Positions 25,053-31,469 of a stretch of 33,571 nucleotides of DNA are shown here, piece by piece. The translations under genes were made by a program, and so were the position numbers. Origin of the DNA: CAUTNA01 sp964371145 (lineage in GTDB: Bacteria; Pseudomonadota; Alphaproteobacteria; Rs-D84); assembly GCA_964371145.1 (NCBI GenBank), contig CAYJKO010000009.1:1-33571 (forward strand), in the 5' to 3' direction. Under the pieces are notes generated by a model that saw nothing but the letters and a program-made list of their open reading frames with translations, ran no database searches and was not told the DNA's origin. Each line of letters starts with the position of its first letter. Position 1 is the first letter of the stretch.

Positions 25053-25160
25053 ACACAACGCTGGATAAACAGAACTGATTAAATCCCGATGCTTTTGGTC
25101 TTGGGATGATAAGGATTCTGGCAAATGTCCGGCACCATAAAAAACCAAAAGGATGAAATT

Positions 25161-25793
25161 ATGGCAAGAGCTGGTGCAAAAAGAAGCACAAGAAAATTGA
25201 AAATCACCCGTGCTTTGGGTGTAAATTTGTGGGGTCAAGCAAAAGCCCCTGTGAACAAACGTAAATATAAACCGGGACAACATGGCCCAACAAGCCGTGG
25301 TGGAAACACATCTGATTACGCAAAACAAATGCGCGCTAAACAGACTTTGAAAGGTTACTATGGAAACGTTGGCGAAAAGAAATTCGTTGCTTATTATAAA
25401 GAAGCTGACAATATGAAAGGTGACACTCCACAAAACTTAATCGGTTTGTTGGAAACAAGATTGGACGCTGTTGTATATCGTGCAAAATTAGCACCAACTG
25501 TGTTCTCTTCACGTCAATTAATCAGCCACGGTCACATCAACGTTAATGGTAAACGCGTTAAAATCGCATCTTACCGTGTACGCGTTGGCGATGTTATCAC
25601 AGTATCTGAAAAAGCAAAACAAATGCCATTGGTTGTATTGGCTTTGGAATCTGCAGAACGCAACTTTACAGATTACGTAAAAGTAGACAGTGCTAATTTT
25701 GAAGCGACATTCATTCGCATCCCAGAATTTGCAGACGTACCATACCCGGTTCAAATGAACCCAGAATTGGTTGTTGAATTCTACTCTCGTTAA
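25161..25793 (+). CDS. rpsD: Ribosomal protein S4
   Basis: A primary 16S rRNA-binding protein of the small subunit. The 210-residue protein has RALGVNLWGQAKAPVNKRKYKPGQHG, YGNVGEKKFVAYYKEA, NLIGLLETRLDAVVYRAKLAPTVFSSRQLISHGHINVNGKRV (the S4 RNA-binding domain) and ends VVEFYSR, all standard S4. Zinc-type N-terminal cysteines are absent. The frame is open from an ATG at 25125, but the ATG at 25161 has AAGGA 7 nt upstream and matches the usual MAR start. It stands alone here, not in an alpha-type ribosomal operon. Confidence 0.95.
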   Translation: MARAGAKRSTRKLKITRALGVNLWGQAKAPVNKRKYKPGQHGPTSRGGNTSDYAKQMRAKQTLKGYYGNVGEKKFVAYYKEADNMKGDTPQNLIGLLETRLDAVVYRAKLAPTVFSSRQLISHGHINVNGKRVKIASYRVRVGDVITVSEKAKQMPLVVLALESAERNFTDYVKVDSANFEATFIRIPEFADVPYPVQMNPELVVEFYSR

Positions 25794-25815
25794 TTTACGG
25801 GACACATTCAAAAGG

Positions 25816-25844
25816 AAACACGACCCATTCGGTCGTGTTTTTTT
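25816..25844 (+). terminator. Terminator of rpsD
   Basis: AAACACGACC, loop CATTC, GGTCGTGTTT, then TTTT. Confidence 0.9.
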
Positions 25845-25847
25845 AAA

Positions 25848-25876
25848 TTGATTTTTCATATAAAAATCAGTATTAT
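25848..25876 (+). promoter_or_regulatory. Promoter of the SIMPL-domain gene
   Basis: TTGATT (25848-25853), 17-nt spacer, TATTAT (25871-25876). It starts just after the rpsD terminator and would also drive xerC. Confidence 0.65.
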
Positions 25877-25913
25877 TGTGTTGAAGGCAATTTTAAACAA
25901 AGAGAGAAAATTT

Positions 25914-26642
25914 ATGAAAAAAACAATTATTTGGATTACATCTGTTATCGGTATGGCGGCAACTGTCGTTTTGGCATATACTTATTTTATCGGATATAAC
26001 GCACAACAAAATATATCTGTTGCGGGACAATGTATCACATCCGCACCAAAAGACAGAACGGCGATTACCCTGACCGTGCGTACCTTGGACGACAATCCTG
26101 CAACTTCTATGAAAATAGCCAGCGCGAAAATGTCTGAAATCACAGCTTTTTTGAAAACTATGGATGTTGAAATGCAAACAACTGAATTCGACTCGTACGA
26201 AAAAACAGAATGGGATAATCAAACACAAAAATCTATTGTTTTGGGCACAGAAACAAATATCGCGATCGAGGTTTCATCTGACAAAATGGAAGATATTGAA
26301 ATCGTATTAGGAAAATTCGCAGGCACCGACAATATATACACCAGCGGATTACGTATGTTCACGTCTGCCGCCGCCATGCAACCTATTATGGATAAATGTT
26401 TGGCAGACGCCGTAAATAACGCACGTGCGCGCGCACAAATCATTGCACAGGCCGGCGGAAAATCTATTGGCAAATTAATCCACGCAGAATATGGTAATAA
26501 TAAAAATTCTAACCAACCTGCTCCATCCAATATGTTACGTATGGGTAAAATGGAAGCAGCATCATTTGATATGGCGGGCGGATTGGTATCCAAAGACACC
26601 GTTATAACAGTCGATGTACAGGCTTCATTTGAATTGAAATAA
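25914..26642 (+). CDS. SIMPL-domain (DUF541) exported protein
   Basis: A 242-residue protein of the SIMPL/DUF541 family; members are secreted or periplasmic and of poorly known function. Residues 1-27 (MKKTIIWITSVIGMAATVVLAYTYFIG) are a signal anchor. The mature part opens with ISVAGQCITSAPKDRTAITLTVRTLDDNPATSMKIA, the family's N-terminal strand and helix. Later it has SGLRMFTS, an ADAVNNARARAQIIAQAGGKSIGKLIHAEYG segment and a C-terminal DVQASFELK strand. The ATG at 25914 has only a weak AGAGAG site; a further-upstream start would run through the promoter. The stop TAATG overlaps the xerC start. Confidence 0.82.
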   Translation: MKKTIIWITSVIGMAATVVLAYTYFIGYNAQQNISVAGQCITSAPKDRTAITLTVRTLDDNPATSMKIASAKMSEITAFLKTMDVEMQTTEFDSYEKTEWDNQTQKSIVLGTETNIAIEVSSDKMEDIEIVLGKFAGTDNIYTSGLRMFTSAAAMQPIMDKCLADAVNNARARAQIIAQAGGKSIGKLIHAEYGNNKNSNQPAPSNMLRMGKMEAASFDMAGGLVSKDTVITVDVQASFELK

Positions 26643-27556
26643 TGGAAACAGTAAATAATTTTATAGATTATATATTAAATACGAAAAATTATTCGCAACA
26701 CACTGCGAACGCATATGAAAAAGATATCTGTGATTTTGTGGATTTTTGGAATAAATTCACAAACACAGATATTTTAATTAATGATTTTGGGAAAATAGAA
26801 ACATTTGGATTTCGTTCTTGGCTGGCTGACCGTCAAAAACGTGGGCTGTCTCATAAATCTACGGCGCGCGCTTTGTCATCTTTGCGTTCTTTTTATAAAT
26901 ATCTGGCGAAACATTATGATATAAAAAACGAGGCAATTGATTTAATATCTTCGCCAAAGGTTCCTAAAAACCTTTCAAAAGCAATCAATGCGGAAGACGT
27001 TATCAATATGAAAGATGCGGCATTTGATTTAAACCATGAAAATCCATGGTTGGCCGCGCGTGATTGGGCTTTGGTTGTATTAATATTTGGATGCGGTTTG
27101 CGTATATCCGAAGCATTATCCATAAAAAATTGTGATATTCGTGGTCGCCCCAATGTATTAAAAATATTGGGAAAAGGAAGTAAAGAAAGATTAATTCCCG
27201 TTTTGCCATCCGTATATGACGCGCTGGACAAATATATTCAATTACGCCCGTTTGGGAACGCGAATGATGACAATGTGTTTCGCAGCGTTCGCGGTTTACC
27301 GATGTCACCGCGTATGGCGGAAAAATCGGTTGAAAACTTGCGTCATTATTTACAATTACCGTCATACGTTACCCCACACGCATTACGCCACACATTTGCA
27401 ACCGCATTATTGGCGGGCGGCGCAGATTTACGTTCTCTGCAAGAATTATTGGGACACGCGTCATTATCCACAACACAATTATATACAAAGGTTAATATGG
27501 CTCAAATTTCAAACATATATGCAACCGCCCACCCAAAGGCAAACAAAAAAGATTAA
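26642..27556 (+). CDS. xerC: Tyrosine recombinase XerC
   Basis: It resolves chromosome dimers at dif together with XerD. The 304-residue protein has the N-terminal SAM-like domain (about 1-90, with LSHKSTARALSSLRSFYKYL) and the catalytic domain with Arg in CGLRISEAL (near 154), Lys in GKGSKERL, HALRH (near 246-250), His in LGHASLSTTQLY and the nucleophile Tyr near 281. The sequence is closer to XerC than to XerD by the family's usual signature, but the call between the two is moderate. It overlaps the SIMPL gene by one base. The run ends at a terminator shared with the cold-shock gene. Confidence 0.9.
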   Translation: METVNNFIDYILNTKNYSQHTANAYEKDICDFVDFWNKFTNTDILINDFGKIETFGFRSWLADRQKRGLSHKSTARALSSLRSFYKYLAKHYDIKNEAIDLISSPKVPKNLSKAINAEDVINMKDAAFDLNHENPWLAARDWALVVLIFGCGLRISEALSIKNCDIRGRPNVLKILGKGSKERLIPVLPSVYDALDKYIQLRPFGNANDDNVFRSVRGLPMSPRMAEKSVENLRHYLQLPSYVTPHALRHTFATALLAGGADLRSLQELLGHASLSTTQLYTKVNMAQISNIYATAHPKANKKD

Positions 27557-27585
27557 AAAAAAAGGGATTAAAAATCCCTTTTTTT
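27557..27585. terminator. Bidirectional terminator between xerC and the cold-shock gene
   Basis: Seven A, GGGATT, loop AAA, AATCCC and seven T. The stem overlaps the end of the cold-shock gene. Confidence 0.85.
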
Positions 27586-27919
27586 ATTTTTTCCAAAAAG
27601 CAAAAGCAGAACGTTTTTCTTTAACTTCTTCTCTTGGCCCGCCTTTTGAACGAAATTGAGTGCGTCTTTCTTGGAATTTTTTCGCAGATTCTTCATCGCG
27701 TTTAATCAAATTCAATGTTGTTACAGACAATTTACCATTGCGTACTTCTTCTTCGAATTCAACAACATCGTTTTCATTTAAAAATCTGATGTCTGCTGCT
27801 TTTAAAGAGCTGGAATGAACAAACACATCTTCTGTATTACCATTTTCATTAGCAGTGTCCGGAGTAATAAACCCAAAACATTTTTTACCGTTATACCATT
27901 TTACTTTACCTTGACGCAT
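27584..27919 (-). CDS. Cold-shock domain protein with basic C-terminal tail
   Basis: An RNA/ssDNA-binding OB-fold protein. Residues 1-70 are a cold-shock domain: GKVKWYNGKKCFGFITPD (RNP1, with Cys in a position often Gly or Lys), DVFVHSSSL (RNP2) and VVEFEEEVRNGKLSVTTLNL. A charged tail of about 40 residues (from about 72, RDEESAKKFQERRTQF...) follows, not seen in 70-residue CspA. The tail may add nonspecific RNA binding. The ATG has AAGGA 8 nt upstream. Confidence 0.9.
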   Translation of the reverse strand: MRQGKVKWYNGKKCFGFITPDTANENGNTEDVFVHSSSLKAADIRFLNENDVVEFEEEVRNGKLSVTTLNLIKRDEESAKKFQERRTQFRSKGGPREEVKEKRSAFAFWKK

Positions 27920-27957
27920 AATAAAATCCTTATGTTATGCTGTTATTGTTCCTGCAA

Positions 27958-27986
27958 ACTATACAAAAACATATATATATTGTCAT
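27958..27986 (-). promoter_or_regulatory. Promoter of the cold-shock gene
   Basis: ATGACA (27986-27981), 17-nt spacer, TATAGT (27963-27958) on the minus strand. The leader is only about 30 nt, much shorter than the regulated leader of E. coli cspA. The 27987-28049 stretch is AT-rich and holds nothing else I can name. Confidence 0.6.
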
Positions 27987-28049
27987 ATATATTGCAAATA
28001 AACGCAAGCAAATAAAAACAAGACTTTATTCATCAAGGATTATACACAT

Positions 28050-28073
28050 AAAAAGCGGGTTTCCCCGCTTTTT
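28050..28073 (-). terminator. Terminator of the lysS operon
   Basis: AAAAAGCGGG, loop 4 nt, CCCGCTTTTT. It overlaps the stop codon of the RelA/SpoT-like gene. Confidence 0.85.
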
Positions 28074-29475
28074 ATTTTGAATCATTATAATAACGTTCCA
28101 ACTCTTTCATAACAAATGTGAATAATTTTCCAGCAACCGTATCAGTCGGAGCGTTCCAGCCTTTGAATTTATACGGCATGGCAGAAACCAAAATAAATCT
28201 GGTCATCCAATCAAAAATTTTAATTTCTTCTGCCGCTGATAATTCACGGGCGGACGTTTTAATTTTCAAAACTTCGTTCCGAACGGCATCTCTGATTTTA
28301 TCCAATATAACATCTGTAATTTTTGATGAATGATATAAACGATCTATTCTTGGGAAACCTTCGAACAAAGATGTCAATCCACCGTGTTTATATATAATAT
28401 TCCAACCCACGCGTTCAAACAATTCTTCCAAACAACTATAAATTGTCGCATTATATTCGCGAACTCCACCAGTCAAAATTTCAGCAATAACATCGTTTGT
28501 GCTTTTGTTTGAAATATCGTTCTTTTTTGCATTATCTCGTATGTTTTCATAATGTTTATGGGTTTTATTGTCTGCATCAAACAGGGTTCTGACCTGGCAT
28601 ATAATTTCCATCGGAACGATAATCCCGTCTGACCCGATATCTAAAACGATTTTTGCGTCTCGATAATTACGCGGTTGATGCACGTTGAAAAAACCATCAC
28701 GTGAATCCAGAATTTTATAAGGCCACATTTCTGTAACGTTTTCTATAAAATTACGAATTTGCGGGATTAAATCGAACAAACATTTAACACGCCAAACGTC
28801 TTTTAACCGCAAATGCGGTTTTTCAATTTTATCCAATCCACGCACAAAATTTGCAGCCAAACCCTTGCACCCGTCGCCCAAAAATTCTAAAACAATCTCG
28901 GACGCATTTGTAATATATTCTTTTGCGAAACGATTACGAATTAAACGTTCCAAACCATCTGGATTAATATCAGATTCCGCATCAATTAAACATTGTCTGG
29001 AAACAGCGACAATTTGATTGACATAATCATTGTAATATTTGCCTGTTATTTTATCTAATGCGCGTTCTAATTTTTTTTGTGCGCCAATTATAACGCTGAC
29101 AATTGGGGACACGGACAATTCTATGTTTGAACCGTCCGAATTCAGATTAAAAAATTGATTACGCATAGGGTCGGTATCCAGACGATGATATGCGATATAT
29201 GCGGACGTTGGATTAATATCAGATATTTTAATATTGGTGTCAATCGCACTGGCGGCTTCATAATCATACGGATAAACCGCCGCTTTTGGTGCACCGAAAC
29301 ATTGTCCCAACACATAAAACATTTCCAGATACCATTTAGAGCTGTTTTTATATAATGTGTTTAAATATTTCTTGGCCTCTAGATTTATCCGACCTGCATC
29401 AAATGCAGATTGGATAATTTCCAGATTTTTTTCGTCGTGCAGTGCGACTAAATTTTCATATTTTTTTTCCGGCAT
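28072..29475 (-). CDS. Hypothetical protein with a remote RelA/SpoT-like region
   Basis: I do not firmly recognise this 467-residue protein. Residues about 205-310 have the strand order of (p)ppGpp synthetases: VRGLDKIEKPHLRLKDVWRVKCLFD (compare VR..SI..K...DI.GIR), a Tyr-bearing NYRDAKIVLDI (270-280, compare NGYRSLH) and EIICQVRT (290-297, compare EIQIRT) followed by KTHKHYENIRD. In the last motif the usual catalytic Glu two before Gln is Ile, so activity may be lost; a Glu lies two residues further up. The N-terminal 200 and C-terminal 150 residues are helical and unassigned. It begins 6 nt after the lysS stop, without a clear ribosome binding site, so it is co-transcribed with lysS. Confidence 0.55.
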   Translation of the reverse strand: MPEKKYENLVALHDEKNLEIIQSAFDAGRINLEAKKYLNTLYKNSSKWYLEMFYVLGQCFGAPKAAVYPYDYEAASAIDTNIKISDINPTSAYIAYHRLDTDPMRNQFFNLNSDGSNIELSVSPIVSVIIGAQKKLERALDKITGKYYNDYVNQIVAVSRQCLIDAESDINPDGLERLIRNRFAKEYITNASEIVLEFLGDGCKGLAANFVRGLDKIEKPHLRLKDVWRVKCLFDLIPQIRNFIENVTEMWPYKILDSRDGFFNVHQPRNYRDAKIVLDIGSDGIIVPMEIICQVRTLFDADNKTHKHYENIRDNAKKNDISNKSTNDVIAEILTGGVREYNATIYSCLEELFERVGWNIIYKHGGLTSLFEGFPRIDRLYHSSKITDVILDKIRDAVRNEVLKIKTSARELSAAEEIKIFDWMTRFILVSAMPYKFKGWNAPTDTVAGKLFTFVMKELERYYNDSK

Positions 29476-29481
29476 TTTGGA

Positions 29482-30948
29482 TTACTTCATAATTGGGAAC
29501 AATATAACATCGCGCAAAGTCGGCTCATCCGCGATAATTGTCATTAATCTGTCAATCCCCAATCCCAAACCTGAAATTGGCGGCATACCATGTTCCATCG
29601 CGCGCAAGAAATCTTCGTCTACGTCAAAAGATTCTTCATCGCCGGCGGCTTTATTCGCGGCCTGTTCGTCAAAGGCTGCACGTTGTTGGATAGGATCAAC
29701 CAATTCTGAATAAGCCTTGATCAATTCGGCGCCACATACAATTAATTGGAAAATATCAATACGAGCCGTATCTTCATCATTACGACGAGCCAGAGGTATC
29801 ATATAAGCCGGATAATTATAAACGATTGCAGGATTGATAATTTTATCGCGTACGTGACGTTTAAATACATAATCCACGATTGCAGGCACAGAATACAAAT
29901 CTTCCATTTCTGCATCAGACAAAACAGATTTTTCAGACAATTGTTTTTTCAAAGCGTCCGTATCATCAAAAGTCAAAATGTCAACACCCAACAATTCATT
30001 CATACGTGCGGTATAATCAATTTCTTCGTAAGAAGAAAAATCCAACTTTGTACCTTGGTATTCTATTTGCAGCGTGCCACGCAATTCCATCAAAGCTTTT
30101 TGAATCAAATTCCAACAAAAAGTAATGTTATCGCGATAATCCCAATATGCCGCATACCATTCTAACATAGTAAACTCTTGCAAATGCATAGCGTCCATAC
30201 CTTCGTTTCTGAAATTTTTACCGATTTCAAATACTCGATCAAACCCGGCTGCAATTGTTTGTTTCAAGAATAATTCTGGCGCAATACGCAAGTAAAAATC
30301 AGCATCCAACGCATTATGATGAGTAACAAACGGACGTGCCGCCGCACCAGACGCCACATTTTGCATAATCGGAGTTTCAACCTCTACAAAATTGTTAGAT
30401 GTTAAATAATCACGAATTATACGCAACAAACCAAATCTCATTTTCATAGTATCGCGAACTTTTGGATTTGCGATAATATCCAAATATCTTTGACGATATC
30501 TGGTTTCGATATCAGTTAACCCGTGATATTTTTCAGGCAAAGGGCGCAATGCTTTTGATAAAATTTCATAACTGGACACTTTCATTGTCAATTCGCCCGC
30601 CGTTGTGTGATACAATTCGCCGGTCAATCCAACAAAATCACCCAAATCAACATTGGCTTTCATAAATCTGTATGTTTCTTCGCCCAATTCTTCGCGGGAC
30701 ATAGAAAATTGAATTTCTCCATCAATGTCATAAATACGACCGAACATTAATTTACCCAACCAACGCAAAGCTGTAACGCGCCCCGCTGTTTTTACGATTT
30801 CGCCATCATTTAATTCGCGAGCCGCCGCAATTGTATGGGAACGAACAAATTTATCTTTCCATACAATACCGTCACGAGCACGGATGTTTTCGGTCTTTTG
30901 CAATCTTGCTTCTAATTCGTTTGTAGACATTTTTGTATTATCATTCAT
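29482..30948 (-). CDS. lysS: Lysyl-tRNA synthetase, class II
   Basis: It charges tRNA-Lys. The 488-residue protein has the OB-fold anticodon domain (about 45-150), motif 1 (FVEVETPIMQ), motif 2 (FEIGKNFRNEGMDAMHLQEFTMLEWY, the Lys class II signature) and motif 3 (GLGLGIDRLMTI). It is full length for class II LysRS (about 500). An AAAGGG site precedes the ATG at 30948. Many alphaproteobacteria use an unrelated class I LysRS, so the class II form is a useful taxonomic clue. The gene has a long leader with attenuator-like structure (see the leader entries) and is followed by the RelA/SpoT-like gene. Confidence 0.96.
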   Translation of the reverse strand: MNDNTKMSTNELEARLQKTENIRARDGIVWKDKFVRSHTIAAARELNDGEIVKTAGRVTALRWLGKLMFGRIYDIDGEIQFSMSREELGEETYRFMKANVDLGDFVGLTGELYHTTAGELTMKVSSYEILSKALRPLPEKYHGLTDIETRYRQRYLDIIANPKVRDTMKMRFGLLRIIRDYLTSNNFVEVETPIMQNVASGAAARPFVTHHNALDADFYLRIAPELFLKQTIAAGFDRVFEIGKNFRNEGMDAMHLQEFTMLEWYAAYWDYRDNITFCWNLIQKALMELRGTLQIEYQGTKLDFSSYEEIDYTARMNELLGVDILTFDDTDALKKQLSEKSVLSDAEMEDLYSVPAIVDYVFKRHVRDKIINPAIVYNYPAYMIPLARRNDEDTARIDIFQLIVCGAELIKAYSELVDPIQQRAAFDEQAANKAAGDEESFDVDEDFLRAMEHGMPPISGLGLGIDRLMTIIADEPTLRDVILFPIMK

Positions 30949-31078
30949 TTTGTTTCCCTTTGGGTTTTGTTTAAAATAAAAAAAGCGCCAAAAATGTGCG
31001 CCTTTTTAAAATTTGAAAGTCGCACATTTTTGGCTATGATTTTTTTATTTGTTTTCTCATGTTCTTGATTTTATTATA
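30949..31078 (-). promoter_or_regulatory. lysS leader: candidate transcription attenuator
   Basis: On the minus strand a perfect TATAAT lies at 31078-31073 (no clear -35), then the mini-ORF (31060-31034), then two overlapping hairpins. The long one pairs GCCAAAAATGTGCG (31034-31021) with CGCACATTTTTGGC (31000-30987), 14 bp with a 20-nt loop. The short one pairs AAAAAGGCGC with GCGCTTTTT (loop about 9 nt, one bulged G) and ends in a run of T, like an intrinsic terminator. They share sequence, so only one can form. The long stem begins in the mini-ORF's stop codon. This is the layout of ribosome-controlled attenuation; the mechanism is inferred. Confidence 0.6.
31034..31060 (-). CDS. Candidate lysS leader peptide (MRKQIKKS)
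   Basis: An 8-codon frame, ATG to TAG, encoding MRKQIKKS: Lys at positions 3, 6 and 7, all AAA. Its stop codon's last G is the first base of the 14-bp attenuator stem. No strong ribosome binding site is seen; the start lies only a few nt past the predicted transcription start, so initiation could be leaderless. In AT-rich DNA short AAA-rich frames arise by chance, which limits confidence. Confidence 0.5.
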   Translation of the reverse strand: MRKQIKKS

Positions 31079-31125
31079 AAAAAATAAAAAAGTAAAGTTT
31101 TTTTATAAAAAATGAAATTTTTTTC

Positions 31126-31153
31126 TTGCATTGATTTAAAAAATATGTAAAAC
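31126..31153 (+). promoter_or_regulatory. Possible promoter of tRNA-Gly
   Basis: TTGCAT (31126-31131), 16-nt spacer, TAAAAC (31148-31153), 13 nt before the tRNA 5' end. Confidence 0.4.
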
Positions 31154-31166
31154 TGTGTCTTACAGT

Positions 31167-31243
31167 GCGAGCGTAGCTCAGTTGGCTAGAGCGCAACCTT
31201 GCCAAGGTTGAGGTCGAGGGTTCGAGCCCCTTTGCTCGCACCA
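31167..31243 (+). tRNA. tRNA-Gly(GCC)
   Basis: Acceptor stem GCGAGCG/TGCTCGC (last pair G-U), discriminator A and encoded CCA. D arm GCTC...GAGC, anticodon arm CAACC-TTGCCAA-GGTTG giving anticodon GCC (reads GGC/GGU), T arm GAGGG-TTCGAGC-CCCTT. Length 77 nt with CCA. Confidence 0.96.
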
Positions 31244-31244
31244 G

Positions 31245-31311
31245 TTATTTAAAACCCAGATTTTTTTCTGGGTTTTCTTTATGTATTTGTCAAAGGGGCG
31301 AGAACCCGAAG
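31245..31311 (+). repeat. 67-nt terminator repeat, copy 1
   Basis: It matches 31355-31421 at 66 of 67 positions (G at 31289 against A at 31399). It comprises the tRNA-Gly terminator and CAAAGGGGCGAGAACCCGAA. The latter resembles the reverse complement of the tRNA-Gly T arm (15 of 17 over CAAAGGGGC..GAACCC). Confidence 0.9.
31251..31280 (+). terminator. Terminator of tRNA-Gly
   Basis: AAAACCCAGA, loop of T, TCTGGGTTTT, then CTTT; 7 nt after the CCA end. Confidence 0.85.
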
Positions 31312-31354
31312 GGTTGCGAGGCGAGACGAAGTCGAAGTACTTTGCCGCTACCCC
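31312..31354. other. Structured spacer between the tRNA-Gly terminator repeats
   Basis: 43 nt with no gene. With the end of the first repeat it can form a closed shape: AAGGGG (31293-31298 area) with CCCCTT (31351-31356), inside which AACCC-GAA-GGGTT and GAC-GAA-GTC fold. The size (about 65 nt) and branches recall a decayed tRNA, but no anticodon arm is convincing. Confidence 0.45.
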
Positions 31355-31421
31355 TTATTTAAAACCCAGATTTTTTTCTGGGTTTTCTTTATGTATTTAT
31401 CAAAGGGGCGAGAACCCGAAG
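31355..31421 (+). repeat. 67-nt terminator repeat, copy 2
   Basis: Second copy of 31245-31311, including a complete terminator stem at 31361-31386. The following 12 nt (TAATAAATCATT) are unremarkable. Confidence 0.9.
31361..31390 (+). terminator. Second copy of the tRNA-Gly terminator
   Basis: Identical stem to 31251-31276, 110 nt downstream, followed by CTTT. Confidence 0.8.
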
Positions 31422-31433
31422 TAATAAATCATT

Positions 31434-31463
31434 AAAAAAAGCGGAATCAAGTCCGCTTTTTTT
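31434..31463 (-). terminator. Terminator of the tgt operon
   Basis: Seven A, GCGGA, loop ATCAAG, TCCGC, seven T. It lies 6 nt past the stop codon of the zinc-ribbon gene and has T tracts on both strands. Confidence 0.9.
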
Positions 31464-31469
31464 ATTTTA

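Noticed and set aside
25125..25160. Longer N-terminus for ribosomal protein S4 (start at 25125)
   Set aside because: The ATG at 25161 has the better ribosome binding site and the conserved MAR start; the extension has no counterpart in S4.
27216..27659. 147-codon plus-strand frame overlapping xerC
   Set aside because: It is another frame of xerC rich in His, Tyr and Trp and runs through the terminator into the opposite-strand cold-shock gene.
31245..31421. Tandem repeats as a CRISPR array
   Set aside because: Only two copies of 67 nt containing a terminator hairpin, one spacer, and no cas genes in the window.
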